Assembly (NCBI GenBank): GCA_022605405.1
Contig: JABYQQ010000017.1
Coordinates: 186,001 to 250,000 of the forward strand
Length of the DNA: 64,000 nucleotides
From: Earliella scabrosa
Lineage: Eukaryota; Basidiomycota; Agaricomycetes; Polyporales; Polyporaceae
Direction of reading: 5' to 3'
Part shown: positions 35,720 to 48,321 of the stretch, piece after piece
Position numbering within the stretch: the first letter of the stretch is position 1
Layout of the letters: each line of letters opens with the position of its first letter
Notes under the pieces: generated by a model
The model's input: only the letters and a program-made list of their open reading frames with translations
Databases searched by the model: none
What the model was told of the DNA's origin: nothing
Program-made: the position numbers and the translations under genes

Positions 35720-37906
35720 ATGAGCACCGCCAGCCTGCCACCCCTGACGAACACCTATGGTGCCGTTCTCGTCAGCTCGTTCGTTGCTCTCGGGTGAGTG
35801 CCTCGTTCCATTCCGGACTGTGCGTTTGACGGGTACTCTTCCCCAGGCTATATGGAGTAACCGTCAACCAGACCGTCCAGTATTTCCGTTCATATCCCGC
35901 GGATGTCGTGATCCAGAAGTTCCTAGTAAGTCAGTCTGTATACATCCGCATTGTACTGACATACTAGCGTTTCCAGGTGGCTGCTCTGTTGTGAGTGTTG
36001 CGTTAGCCATAGGCGCGTTTCGCCGGACACTCCTGAATCCTTGTGTAGTATCACGGACACCTTCCACACCTTGACGCTGATCCACTTATGGTGCGTACAT
36101 GTCTAGCTCTACGACTGCTATTCCCGTCGCTGAGTCTGCCGAAGCTATCATTACCTGGTCTCGAACTACTTTTCTCCTGGGAACCTGAATATCGGAGAAT
36201 GGTTAGTTTACCTCCTTCACATCCGCAATCGCTGCACTCATCTTGACTCCACAAATGCTAGGTCGATACAAGTGAGTCTCTCCACCAACGACCTGTAATA
36301 GTACGATGTTCATAAGCTTCTCAACACTCAGCTGATGTCCGCAACTACGGTGAGTGGCTGTATACCACCGCGATCCAGAATAGAGGCTGATATGTGCTAG
36401 GGCACCGTGGTGATTATAGCGCAAAGGTACGAGCGGTCAGCTCGTCCTAATTGCGTATGGCGCTGACTTCCAAACACTCAGCTTCTATGCGCGCCGTATC
36501 TATTTGGGTAATCTTCTCCTTGTCATCTCGTTTGTTCAACTTTGCCTGATGGATATCAGTCAATCCGCGATACGGATGTATTGTCATCATCATTGTAAGT
36601 GTATGCTCTCCCATAACATCCCATAAGCTCATCCTGGCTATCTTATAGGGATGTCTTATCTTGGTAGAGATGGGTACGTCCGCCATCTATTGTGATGTGC
36701 TCATATTAACCGGAGAATGTGATGTAGCTTTTATGATCGGTGAGCGAATTGGCGTCGTGTAATGCTGCAGCTGACAAGACGTTCCTGTATAGTGGCGACG
36801 TACCATGCGTAAGGCTTTCTATCTATATGATTCGCACCCTAACGGCGCACTTTGACAGGCTTCGGAGTGCAATGTTCACGGACTTCGCATCCCATCTGGT
36901 ATGTCTCTCTGACCACATTTCAACCCGGTAGAGAGGTTCAACATTGTTTACAGTGGCTGGACTCGGTGCTGTTCTGTCTCGCGACGGTGACCGATCTTGC
37001 ACTTCTCGGCGTGTTTATCGTTATCCTGCGCACCAGTCGGACGTCCTTCAGAGGGTTCGTGTTGTGATAGCCTCCCACGATGATGGGCTCTCGACTCACT
37101 CAATCCCTACAGTACTCAAGCTGCTCTGGACCAGCTCGCGCTCTATGCTGTCATTGGCAGTACGTACATCCGCCATGTGTCATGCAAGCATACCGGTGGC
37201 TGACCCTGACGGCGCTCTACACCAGCTCTCGTGAACTCGTGAGTCGTGTCTACTCGCACCTCGGAGATTCTAGTAGATCCTGACGAGTTCTACAGTGCGC
37301 TCACCCTTCCGGCCTTCGTCACTGTACGTCATACCCCGCTCCTTGTCCCATTTGGGACCCTAACAGCCCATCAGTCTGTCACGTCCCCGCACACATTCTT
37401 ATACATAGCTCTGGCAATCCCGACCACCAAGAGTGCGTATTACTTGCACGCTCTATAACTATATCCCTCACCCCTTGACAGTTTACTCGAATTCGGTTCT
37501 TGGGTTGTGAGTCCTCCGTCTTATCGTCGTGCACATGGTCTCCTGATCCCGCCCGACCCACCTGGGCTCCAGTCTCAACTGCCGGAGCTCACTCGCAGAG
37601 GCAGCAAGAAACAGCAGCGGTCGGACGATGTCAATCAGCCTCAGCAGATTGAAGCCCGTCGGCCAGGGGCGTGGCGTATCCGTGTCTCTCGCACCGCCGC
37701 TCTCACAGCCGCCATCCCGATCTCGGAGCGACGGCGAACTCAGAGAAGGGCACGAGGTACGTCCTAATCCCGACAGGGTTCGCCGCAGACCATCAAGGTG
37801 GTCGCGGTGGCAAGCGGATGTGGTGCTGACAATGATGCTCATCGCATCGCTAGATACAAGCCAGCCAGTCCTCTCTGGTGCTCGACATCAGCTCCAAGCC
37901 CGCTGA
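35720..37906 (+). CDS. DUF6534-type membrane protein
   Basis: Start at 35720 with TNTYGAVLVSSFVALG in exon 1 and a GTGAGT donor at 35794. Then YGVTVNQTVQYFRSYPADVV (35850-35925), ITDTFHTLTLIHLW (36048-36091), YHYLVSNYFSPGNLNIGEW (36150-36203), a DLALLGVFIVILRTSRT segment (37000-37050), MPHTFLYIALAI-like sequence (37390-37430), VYSNSVLGL (37482-37508) and, after an intron ending in CCAG at 37569, LNCRSSLAEAARNSS. The tail is Ser/Arg-rich and the frame closes at 37906; a GTACGT at 37756 could shift the last residues. Convergent with the next gene. Confidence 0.74.
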
Positions 37907-38640
37907 GCCCCTGGACACAGACGCCGAAGGCAGCGCCAGTGGGCGCGGCGCTGAAGGTTCGACTTCGAAGGATGGAGATGCGCCCGGAGCGAAGCATACG
38001 GAAGTTAATCTTACTTCAAGGTTCTCTGCCATCGGAGCGGCGTGCTCGGACCTGGTATGAGTCTCCGCGCCACACCCTCCGCTCGTGCGGAGTCTCCCTT
38101 AGACACCCTATATCCCGTATATATTGCTACAATATCATTATACTCTTTCTCGCCCCCTGGTATTTCAGTTGTAGGTGTCATTCCCCGATGACGATGACGG
38201 GGATAGCGAGGTGCGGACACTGGGAGGCGAGACGGGGAGTCGGGCGTCGGGCGGCTGTTTGAGGTCTCTTCGCATTCTCACAGCGCGACGCCAGCCCGTT
38301 CTTGATTCTACCCTTCTACGCAGTCTGGCAGCGTGGTACGTGCTCTATAGAAATCTCCATATCTCTATCCTATCACGAACAGAAGTGTGGACATGAGCTC
38401 CCGCGTGAACTTGACTCCTGTCTGTCGAAGTGCAGCGCTCATCTGTCATCCTACTAGGGTGCGCGTTGTTTTTCGCGATGGTGAGCAAGGTGTCTGCTCG
38501 TTACTGCAATACGGCACAAGCACAGTAGTAGTCTTCCGTCCTTGTTATTTGACGCTACTCCGGGACGGATACATATTGGCCTATTCAATTCTTCCAGATC
38601 ACTCGAGTGGAGGACGCGGTCTCCACGATCCCATCCACAG

Positions 38641-40846
38641 TTACAGACCCTCGCCATAGTGCACTCCATTCGTCACCTCCAGCGAGTTCTCAAAAACCTT
38701 CGTGTGCTCGGAAGTGTTGTGTGTTTTCTCGGGATCCATTGACTTGAAGTGAACCATGGTATGCGAGGACGTCGCTGTCCGAGACTGCAGCGGGTAGTCA
38801 GCAGCATGATGTCTAGCAAGCAATTAACACACCTCTAGCGTCCCTCCCGCTCGGCGGCTCGTATCTCGGAGGTGTCTCAGCGGGATTACGGCTGTCTGCT
38901 CAGATCTGGCCGCGCGGTTTGCCAGTGCATTTCGGCAGTTCAGTCTAGAACCAGCTGTGAGTATGGTTTGCGTGGACCACTAACGTCTCGAACGTACACG
39001 GCTAGCACTGAGTTGGAGTACACTGCGAAGGATGTCAATTCACATAGATAGGTGAGTGAGGACAACTTCACCTTTGGTGGCTGGTATTGCAATCGCAAAG
39101 TAGACGAACGTCCCAGGAAGAGCGATGGACTGTGTATGGATAAGCACCAATAGACTTCGCAGACGGGGGCTCTACGCACGCAGATGAATGCAGGAAGAGT
39201 GAGCGCGCTTTGGAAATGTGAGGCCCTATCGAATATAGATTGATTGCGAGAGCTACATACGTGTTGAGGGACGCTGTTAAAGACGGTCCATTTAGCATAA
39301 ACATTGTCAAGTAGTGTGGTGAGTCACATACTCGCAATGACTGCGTAGAGGGCAAGTGAGTCTAAGACCATATTCGTCCTTATTGTGACGTCAGCTAACC
39401 CCATTAGACAAGATAATCAAACGACTTTACTGTCTGAATCTTGTCCGACTACGACGCAAAATTAGGACGAGCGTCCCGGTCAATGCGAGGTCTACTGCAG
39501 TTGCAATAGCAAAGAGGGTAGCATCGATCCACTGAGGAACATCAGGTAGTGAGATCCGACGGCTCGTAGCTCTGAGGAACGTACCACATGATCCCCCAAG
39601 CCTTCAAAGCTACTGTTTCCGAAACTATCGAGAGTCGGCAAGTGAATCTGTGAGGGTTTCTATAACAAATTCTTACCTCTCGATTGCACTGCCTGTTCAA
39701 CATTCAGATAAGACGTACTAGTAAAGAGTGTGTTGCAGGGGACTCACTAATTATGAATCCTGATAGAGAAATGAGATGAAGCAGTCGGGTGGATCTCGAC
39801 AACATCACAACGAACCAAGTTCCGCCAGCATGAATATACCCTGTCAAGGATTCAGTGACTTGGTAGCGATGACCCTCGCACCGAAAATAACTGACCACTA
39901 GAACCGCTACTATGCGGTAGCTTGGACCAACTGTAGGGGTAATTTAGATAGGAACAGCAAAGTCGAGAGACGTTCCTCACCGAGATACACACGTCTCAGG
40001 TAGAACCTACGGACGACTTCGGAACTGGCTGAAATGCAGAACGGATACGGAACGTACCCTTGGGTTAACAACGCCGTCACTCCCTGGAGATACGGTGATC
40101 AGTTTGTTTAGAATCCATTCATGGGGATATGATGCGCACGGTGGAGAGGGGAAGAACCTGTAAGAGGAGACTGGTGAGTATGCACAACAAGCATGTGAAT
40201 CAACCACAGACCTGGACGGTCCTATAAGTCGGCTCTTATAAGCAAGTAATATCATCCAGGCATCAATGACATACATACCAGACGCTTGTGAGAAATGCGG
40301 TGGGGTTCAAGTAGTTCGAAACCAGGTAGTGATAGCTGAAGCAACTCGCGCTCAGATGACGAACCGTTATTGATAATTGAATGCATCAGAGCATACCAGA
40401 TGTGCATGAGGACTCCTGAATGAAAAGTGTCGGTGATGCTACAAGTGCTGCAATGAGAGATGCTCGTTGGAAGTACACCACCATCATCGATGCCCACAAG
40501 ATCAAGGTCACCTATATAACCTATTGTAAGCGAATGAAGAATGAGCATTGAAACTCGCACTAACCAAGACTTTGTAGAGAAGAATATCGTCTCGATACAG
40601 GCGGAAGTAGCGATATGTTTGATGCCCTGTCAGGCCATATAGACTAACGTCCAAGTGAGCAATGACGTCGTGCGATGAGAAGGTCGAGGTTCACATGAGG
40701 GAGAAGAAGGTACTCAGAAGAATCGCCCCAAAGGTACTGTCGATGGAGGGCAGTTCACCAAAAGATGAAAGGCCGGCACGTGAAGATGGTGCTATACTGT
40801 CAGGGAGGGCTGACACGACAACTTGGGGGCCACGATCAACAAGCAT
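38641..40846 (-). CDS. DUF6534-type membrane protein
   Basis: Start at 40846 (MLVDRGPQVVV); exon 1 ends DSTFGAILLSTFFSLM. Next YGLTGHQTYRYFRLYRDDIL (40565-40640), TDTFHSGVLMHIW (about 40405-40445) and YHYLVSNYLNPTAFLTSVW (40283-40340). Middle exons are less clear; VYSNSVLAV (about 39000-39030) and SRLNCRNALANRAARSEQ (about 38890-38945) give the usual end. A canonical intron (GTGTGT to GCTGCAG) after GGTLE then joins in frame to SRTATSSHTMVHFKSMD and the stop at 38641. Without that intron the protein would stop at 38824. Confidence 0.7.
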
Positions 40847-41441
40847 GACGACCTGGGGGTAGTGGATGGTAGTCGAATGAGTGTCAAAGGGACGATGGAG
40901 AGCCAGAGCGTACGCACTGCACACCGAAGGGTCCTCAAGTTTGGAGTATTCGTATATGAGGTATGGCAAAGAACTGACGGAAAACGAGTACGTGTACATA
41001 TATAGAACATTGTCAGCGAAGCACACAAGGTTTGCAAATTCGAACCGTCGTGACCCCTTAGTGATCCCATGATATGGACGTGCGTTCGTAAACCACTCAG
41101 ATAGAAGAAACGGGATGACGAGCTAGTCTTTATGTGTCTGCAAGTGTGACTCAATAGAGACTCCCGTGAGGTCGTCAGGTACAAGTTATGGAGACGGCTT
41201 GTTATCGAGTGGACCTGGTTCTTTGACAGCGGGATGATGCATCTGCCAAGCTCCGGTTAGTTGTTATATATGCGAAGCAGCCTCCGTGAGACCGCCTACT
41301 GCACATGAAGGCACCAAGGACATATAACTGTGTAGATGACGGTTGGTTGCGTATGCGTTGAGTGTACACTGCGCAGTATTGGGTCAAATATTCAAGTGTC
41401 CGCGGCTCGACATAATGCATGGTCAGCAACCAATTGAGTCA
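40847..41441. other. intergenic
   Basis: Upstream region of the DUF6534 gene. Only short unsupported frames; no gene seen. Confidence 0.45.
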
Positions 41442-41884
41442 CTAGAAAGTTAGAGCGTGGTACTTGAAGGACCACACGCCGGAGACTTCGAAATGCTTGC
41501 CTTGCAACCAAGCTGCTTCTACGTCCCCGTCCCCGGGGCCTGTGCCTGCCGCACAGCAGACTTGTAAAGACACCCTTAAAGTTCCACAGACCGTGTTCAA
41601 GTCTACAATTGTCCCAGCTGCAAGCCGCAGTTAATCACTCACTCACCTAGAGGATCACTTGGTTCGCCTTTCTCCGCTCTCCATGGCAGTAATTTAGGGG
41701 ATCTTGCTGTGACAGCGGCGTCGGTCTGTGAATACTCTAGTTGTGGCGGGTGTGGAATAATGGAAGTGCTAGCACGAGTGAATAGCAAGCCGGGCGACGC
41801 GGACTCATTATTGCCAATGATGGATGGAGCTCCGTCTTGACCGTGCTCTTCAGCGTGCTCCGCGCCCTCCTCGGCATCCGCCAC
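41442..41884 (-). CDS. small hypothetical protein, two exons
   Basis: Exons 41884-41647 and 41602-41442 join in phase across a GTGAGT...TTGTAG intron of 44 bases and give 132 residues. The N-terminus is acidic (MADAEEGAEHAEEHGQDG), followed by a Ser/Pro segment; the second exon encodes VCGTLRVSLQVCCAAGTG and ends GVWSFKYHALTF. No signal peptide or transmembrane segment is evident. I do not recognise the family, and with only length and splice phase in support it may be a remnant of a larger gene. Confidence 0.4.
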
Positions 41885-44212
41885 GACCGAAGTTCCCAGG
41901 ACCCTGGGAAAAGTGCAGAATACCGCATGTATGGCTCACTTTCCGTCGGATTCCGGCGGAATCCGCCGGAATCTCGCGGAATTGATGACATCAAGATTTA
42001 GGCGCCTATTTGTAATGATGCCAAGTGTACCCATAGGCGCCCAATTTCAACCTGGCTCTGTTCTTCTTGTCTGGGTTTCGTGGCTGTCTCCATCGCCCCT
42101 CCAGCCACCCCGACAACACCATATCCCCGATAGTTTCCCATCTTCGCCCTCCTCAGCTCATTGGCCCGCTCCTCACACATCACTTCTCTCCACTGTTGTA
42201 TTAACACTCATCCCTCCCACCTCTCGCTCCCAATCATCCTCGCTTAACCCAGTTTCATACGCATAACCTAAGCTCGCTTACCCTCACCTTGCGATCTATG
42301 TACTTCTTACATCGCTTTCCTGCACCCCGATTCATCTGTCCACGACATCTTCCCGGTGACCATCTCCATCGGTCACTCATCCACTCCCGGTGCCTAGCAC
42401 CGCATCCGGCCTCTGCACGCCTGTTTTGGCCACCGCTAGTGACGCTATCGTGCCCTGGATTCTGCATGACTACCTGCAACCACCTCCTTCGTCCTCGTCC
42501 GCGCCGTCTCAAGTTCCGCCTTTCCAATCACACGTCCATCATCCGTATAGTATGCCTGTCAGTCAATCCCCGCCGGTCTGACATTAGGTGAGCTCCCCTC
42601 CTTGCCTTTATATCCGCCTGTCGTGGTATTGTGGCTCTCCAGTCGGGGTTTCTGGGTGTCCGCCATACATTGTCAGCCATCTCGCTGATTCCTCTCGTGC
42701 AGTGAGCCTTAAGACGATCTTTGGCCGGCAGCGCCCTGGCGGGTTCCATGTCAACTCCCGCTCAGCTATGTTGATTACTGCCATCGCATCGCAGCGATGC
42801 CATGTCCAACAGTCCCGCATTTCGGCTTGTATCCCTGAGGCAGTCCCGCTGCCGCAGTCGAGGTTTCCCGCTGGTCACGACTCTCGAACAGGGCTGTCGT
42901 GCTGTCGTCACTCGCGCAGGCCGGCTGTCGCATGATACGATTGCGGCTGTGGCGCTCTCGCAACTCGTGTAGCCACCCTGCGCCCTTGAGTCTGGTCCCT
43001 GGGTGTCGGGATACGGGGAGGCGGGCTGTCGGAGTCGACAGTTCCTGCTCACGCGCGTCGGGGTGTCGGGCAGTCTGGGTGTCGGGATACGGGGAGGCGG
43101 GCTGTCGGAGTCGACAGTTCCCGCTCACGCGTGTCGGGGTGTCGGGCAGTCTGGTTGTCGGGATTCGGGGAGGCGGGCTGTCGGCCGCGGCCGGTCCCGC
43201 TCACGCGCGTCGGGGTGTCGGGCAGTCTGGGTGTCGGGATTCGGGAAGGCGGGCTGTCGGAGTTGACAGTTCCCGCTGACGCGAGTCGGGGAGTCGGGGA
43301 GTCGGAGTGTCGTGATTCGGGATGCGGGCTGTCGGAGTCGACACTTCCCGCCCACGCGTGTCGGGGAGTCGGGGAGTCGGGAGTTGGGAGTCGGGCAAGC
43401 GGCCAGTTGCAGTTGCGGTTCCCCGCCCACGCGTGTCGGGGAGCCGGGGAGTCGGGAGTCGGGAGTCGGGGAGGCAGCCAGTTGGAGTTGCGGGTCCCCC
43501 TCCACGCGTGTCGGGGTGTCGGGGTGTCGGGAGTTGCGGACTCGGGTGGGACGTCCACGCTCGGGTCCCCGCCCACGCGTGCCGGGCTGTCGGGGTGTCG
43601 GGAGTTGCAGAGTCGGGCATGACGTCCATGCTTCACGCTGACGTCCCTCGGAGTGTCGGGGTGTCGGGGTGTCGGGGGTGCAGAGGTCAGACTCCACCCT
43701 TCCCGCTCGCGGCTGTGGGGATGCCGGGGTGTCGGACTATCTTCAGTCGGGAGGCGGGAGTCGCAGTGTTCCCCAGCAGTCCTGATCCTGATTACGGTAC
43801 ACCCCGCTGGCAGCTGTGGCGCGTTCGGTTGTCGGCGTGTCGTCCCTCGCCAACCGTGCTTCCATATTGTCACTGTCATGGCATCGCAAACGCGCGGCCG
43901 GGGTTACTGACGGACATTTTATTTCTTTTGAATTCCCAGTGGCAGTCAGCTCTTGGGGTCCATAACCGTGAAACCCTCAACATCTGCCGATTAAAAGCTT
44001 ATGGACAACCGTCATTTGGAACTACGCCCAGGACTCACTGCGAGCTCTCATGTCTTGCCTCCCTCCCATCGATTGTCACGGTCCGCGGCAGGATCGGTCG
44101 CCCCAGCGCTTACTTCTTCGCTGAAGCTCCCCTGTTCAATTGCCTATCACAGCAAGCTTCGCACTCCTTCGCCCTCACCACTGTTCTCCTCCGCCCTCCT
44201 CACTCGCCCGCG
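41885..44212. other. intergenic, satellite-bearing
   Basis: 2.3 kb without a firm gene. A Pro/Ser-rich frame at 42390-42581 (YLQPPPSSSSAPSQVPPF) could be an exon but has no clear partners. From 43.0 kb the sequence is dominated by the 76-base array described separately. CGGATTCCGGCGGAATCCGC near 41947 forms a small inverted motif. Confidence 0.4.
43003..43740. repeat. 76-bp GTGTCGGG-type minisatellite
   Basis: Units start with GTGTCGGGATACGGGGAGGC at 43003 and 43079, exactly 76 bases apart, and near-copies follow to about 43.4 kb; later units are more diverged but keep CACGCGTGTCGGGG and GTCGGGAGT. Like the 16 kb array, the unit length is not a multiple of three and frames stay open on both strands, producing artificial frames up to 336 codons. 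Confidence 0.9.
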
Positions 44213-45732
44213 ATGATTTCAGAGTATGTCTTCTACCGCGCTCCGTCAACCAATCTCATCATATACGCCCGCTCAGCCTTCCAATCGAAATCGACTCCCA
44301 CTTCGCGTCGACCCTCGACATGCAATCTCTGATTGCCTGGAGGGATACTAGCTCTCGCGCATACCAAGGTGTCGAGCACACCCTCCAACAGGCCCTCGAA
44401 CAGCTCATCCGCCGCTATGTCTCTCACCCTCCTGCCCTTCTCGAGGCGCTGGAGTCCTATGGCGGCCTGATCGTCGGGCCTGCAGCTCTCGCCTTCGTCG
44501 TGCGAGACTTAACCCTCCTCACGGACACGCTCGACATCGCTGTCGGCAGTGTTGATGCCGACAGCCTCGAAGCACGACTTCGCACGGCCCTCGGTCTCCG
44601 CTTCCTCAAGCAGACGCCTCCCTCCTCAGAGCTGACCAGGCCACCATGGGGCGACCCGTATGTCGTGGTGCGTGTCTTCCAGACGCCTAACCAGAGGTTC
44701 CTCCGCCTCCTACGTTCCCCGTCTCGTTCCGCCCTAATCCCCATCGCCCGCGCCCCGACCACGGCGTTCACAAATTACGTCTCACCGACCAGTTTTGGGT
44801 GCGCCTACCCTCTTCTGACGCTACAACGGCTCGGGCTGTATTGCGGCGAGGCAGCGATGCAGTGGGAGGAGACGAACCAGTCCGTGTGGGAGACGGAAGG
44901 GGATGTCGAGGGCCTCACACCGACACACCCCACTCCCGCCAACCCCACTCCCAACGTCGACGAGGTGGCGGCGAAGGACCCCCACCCAACACCTCTTTCC
45001 GGCCCGGCCGACAACGCTCCCCAACCCCCCACGCTCGACACTCCGCTTTCCCTCGTCAGGCATCTGCAAAGCCACGGCTTCCGCCTTGAGACCACCGCCT
45101 GCTCCCTGCTAGACGACAATGCGCCACCGGAGTGCAAATCGCACGGTCCCGATGAGTACCGCTGCCATCGAGAACTCTTCGTCTGTCCCGGGTACCCGCG
45201 TTTCTTCGGGGACAAGGGGTCCATGGTCGTGTTCTTCGATGTCGCTCACATGGTGGTCGACGACCTCGCGTCGCGCCCGCCGTTCCAGCCTTCGCTCGTT
45301 TGGCGCTTCAGAGGCTCTTGGGGCCGTTGTCACGCGCACTGCTGGAGCCTGGACGAGTTGCTCCCCAGATATGCCTGGGAGCATGAGACTGATCTCGGTC
45401 CAGATCAGGTTCGCTTCGGAGTTCGTTTTGTGGGCGATCGCCTTGGCAGACTCCCTATGAAGGTAAGTCTACTTGCCGTCAGCCTATGAGATCTACTACT
45501 GATCATTATCGCTCAGGACGTCATCGATGGTCTGCGCGCCGATTGCTCTCAGTGGCAATTACGCCCTGTGTCGCCTTCTAGCGCATGGGGGACTCCGGTG
45601 TCCGGTGGGTGGGGGGAGGAACACGAGGATACGGGGACTGGGACGCCGGACACGGTAGCTGAGACGCAGCAGGCACTGGATTCCACCCCGGGCGCAGCAG
45701 AGGGATCAGGTGGCTCGGACGGTCCAGCCTGA
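44213..45732 (+). CDS. F-box-like protein, GCAYP family
   Basis: Exons 44213-44223, 44277-45462 and 45517-45732 join in phase and give 470 residues. The first exon is 11 bases (MIS plus two bases) and splices to DLPIEID, the same design as the paralogue at 22.3 kb. Conserved blocks: LIAWRDTSSRAYQGVE (22-37), GPAALAFVVRDLTLLTDTLD (71-90), FGCAYPLL (177-184), then a Pro-rich linker and LFVCPGYPRFFGDKGSMVVF. The last exon is Ser/Gly/Glu-rich. It is about 22 kb from the other three copies, on the opposite strand to its closest relative. SCF adaptor role is inferred. Confidence 0.78.
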
Positions 45733-46232
45733 CTGTCGGCCGAAGGCGCACGACGGCCTCGCGGGCGCCATCCTAATCTGGTGCCTGGCGGGTTGCGGAA
45801 TATTTTGTCATTCGTGTATCAGCGCAATTTGTATCTGGCTGCATGATACTTAGGCCTCGGGGCCTAGCCAAGGTGGCCGCACACTGACGATCATCAAGCG
45901 GGAACGGCGGCTTTGGACTTGGCATCGCGTGGTGGGGGCGTACTGAACGCTGAGTGGTTATGACTGCGCAAATAATAGGCGCCCAAGGTGCCTCGCGACA
46001 ACATCGGCTGCAGTGTTGGGACCCCATAGAGTTTTCGCGATGATGGAGGAACGTGCGGGTCGACCGGCGGTTGGTAGCGCGCGGATTAGCGCATTTCGAT
46101 GGCCTTCGTCGCGACGTGCTCAACTCATTCGCGCCCTTCCCCCTCTCGAGACATCGCCCAGTCCGCGTGCCCCTCTCGAGACGTCGCCCAGTCCCCGTGG
46201 GCTAGTCGGCGTCAACCCGTGTCTTCGGAGCT
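45733..46232. other. promoter region with 30-bp direct repeat
   Basis: Upstream of the next plus-strand gene. CCCTCTCGAGACATCGCCCA at 46141 is repeated with two changes at 46171 (30-base period), 30-90 bases before the ATG at 46233. No gene seen. Confidence 0.5.
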
Positions 46233-48321
46233 ATGCCGCCCACCAACGTCTCTGTCGGTCAATATCTCGCGCATCTTACGCGTTGTCCTAAGTGTAAGGA
46301 TGGGCGTGTTTCAGTTCCCTTGCTCTGTGGAGGCAAAAACAACAAGAAACACAAAGACTTTTGGTACCAAGTGGTAAGAAAGTTTCAGCATGCGCACTCT
46401 GCTTTTCTCCCGCCCTGCTCGTCAGGGCTAGCTCACCGACCTCACCCAGTGTTCGCGCAACGTTCGACCGTCTCTCGACCGATGCAAGTACCTCGAGTGG
46501 CGGGAAGATATCCCGAAAGGCTCTCAAGGCCGTCTCGAATCCCTCAGGGTTCGTCGTCCCCCGGAGCAGCGCAACGCACCGGAGAAGGAACTCCTCCTGT
46601 GTCCTGGGGTTCGCTGTCAAGTTCGTCGCAAGCCTGCGCCGGTCAATGTCGCTTGCTTCTTTGGGGTCTGCAAGAAGTGCTGTGTCGACATACACAGCCA
46701 ATTCCCAGACCTCAGGTCCTGTTCAGTCGCAGAGCATCGCGATGCTGTCCCTGCAGGTGTGTCCTTGTGCTCTATGGTATAGGTATGTCGCAGTTCATGT
46801 CCTCGCAAAGGCACGATGGAGTCTGGCGTCGACAGCGACGCGGAGGTGGAAGACACTCTGGATGGGGAGGATGACGAGGATGTCGAGGTCATCTCGCGAG
46901 GTCGGGCGCGGTCAGGCCACAGGCGCATCTCGCCGCACCGCGGTAACGACCCAAACCAGGAGTATGCTATGACCATCTCTCCTACTTACGTCGAGCAAGT
47001 CGATCGACGCGCCTTAGAGGCGCGTGAGCGCGTGCAACAACACTCAGCCACTCAGGAGGCGCTCGCTGAAGCCAAAACCGATATCGTCGTGTATTGGTTT
47101 CACACTGTGCGTGACGTGATGTGAGCATTCGTTTGGACAGCACTAACCCTTTGGACTCAGAACGACGAGCTTCCTTTGGCCGTTCCGATCAGGATCGGGT
47201 CCAAAAAATGGCCCTTCTTCCACCCTTCGACCACCCCAGACCTCATCAAGTTATATCGCACCGACGAGGTGATGTTTGAGTGGTTTGAGCCTCGACGTCA
47301 CCAGTGGCTGCTCGGTTCTTCAAACACACCTCCCAGGGATGTCCGCAATAGCGGGGAGCTGTATTATCGTTCTTGGGGCGTCACACGAGCGCCCGAGATG
47401 CCCGGTGTGGCCGCGGCTGCCCAAAAAGGCAAACGTAGCGCCGAGGAAGCGGATTTCTCCGAAGGAGGTCGCGAGAGCGCGCATGCGTCACCCACCAAGT
47501 GAGCTCTGCTTTCCACACTCGTCACTGGCTTGTTTTGATCTCTACCTGTAGGCTCTCCAGGACCCCCTCCTGGATGTCCGGGGCGCGAGAGGGCAGTAGC
47601 ATGTTGTTGACCCCAGTCTCGCAACACTCAGCGCGTTGCTCGTCGCCGAGCGCATCCTCGTCCATTTATACTCCCCCTCCCACTGTCTCCTCCATCTCGT
47701 CGCGCCGATCCTCGCCGGCGTTTGAGGACCTTGGAGACCACTCCTACGCCACCAACGACCGTCTCCCGGCGCTCTTCCCCGGCCTCGTTCCACCAGCCTC
47801 TACCAGCACGAACATTTTCAACGTCGACGCGCTGGATCCCGACGTCCCGCGGTGCAGTGGGGGTTATCCTCTGAAGTACGTGGTTGATATGGCCATCGGT
47901 TTCAATCTAGTGCGCAAGATGGAGGATGGAGGCGCAGCCCGTGACATCGCGTTCGCCTAGGGAATAGCGTGGGTATAGAAAACCCATGTGGGTGTCTGTG
48001 GGTTTTCACCGTGGGTATGGGTGTGGGTTGCAAACAAGGCACCCACGCTCTGACCCACACCCACGTGGGTATGGGTGTGACCACAATGGAAATGCTGAAT
48101 GCATTGTTTCAACAGCTGCCACGCTATTGCCTACGTTCGCCCGGGTATTTGACCACAAGTACGCGTCGTCGACTTGGAGTGATCACTCCAAGGCGTGGGA
48201 GGCGGCGAGTTTGGTTGACGGAGAGGTGGAGCGTTGGATCAGCCTGGGTCGGGTTCCGCAGGCGCAGTGGTCAAAGTTCATGGCCCAGTGGCGTCAGCTT
48301 CCCAAGAGACCCCGTCATTGA
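46233..48321 (+). CDS. cysteine-rich protein of unknown function
   Basis: Six exons join in phase: 46233-46373, 46432-46758, 46783-47106, 47161-47498, 47552-47940, 48116-48321 (574 residues). The N-terminus has CPKCKDG...CGGKNNKKHKDFWYQV, then C-x6-CKYLEW and a second cluster LCPGVRC...VACFFGVCKKCC...CSVAEHRD, consistent with zinc binding. An acidic stretch (DSDAEVEDTLDGEDDEDVEV) and a Ser-rich linker precede GYPLKYVVDMAIGF and a C-terminal helical domain ending MAQWRQLPKRPRH. Similar Cys-rich starts occur in many agaricomycete hypothetical proteins; nucleic-acid binding is only a guess. The last intron (47941-48115) is unusually long and repeat-bearing. Confidence 0.72.
47970..48075. repeat. 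GGGTATGGGTGTGGG repeats and inverted repeats inside an intron
   Basis: GAAAACCCA (47978-47986) pairs with TGGGTTTTC (47999-48007), and GGGTGTGGGT (48019-48028) with ACCCACACCC (48053-48062). GTGGGTATGGGTGTG occurs at 48011 and again at 48065. The whole lies within the last intron of the host gene. Confidence 0.8.

Noticed and set aside
42385..42582. Pro/Ser-rich exon candidate
   Set aside because: No start, donor or partner exons could be joined in phase; kept only as a remark in the intergenic entry.
43049..44332. 276- and 336-codon frames over the 43 kb array
   Set aside because: Same cause: a 76-base stop-free unit read in all frames.
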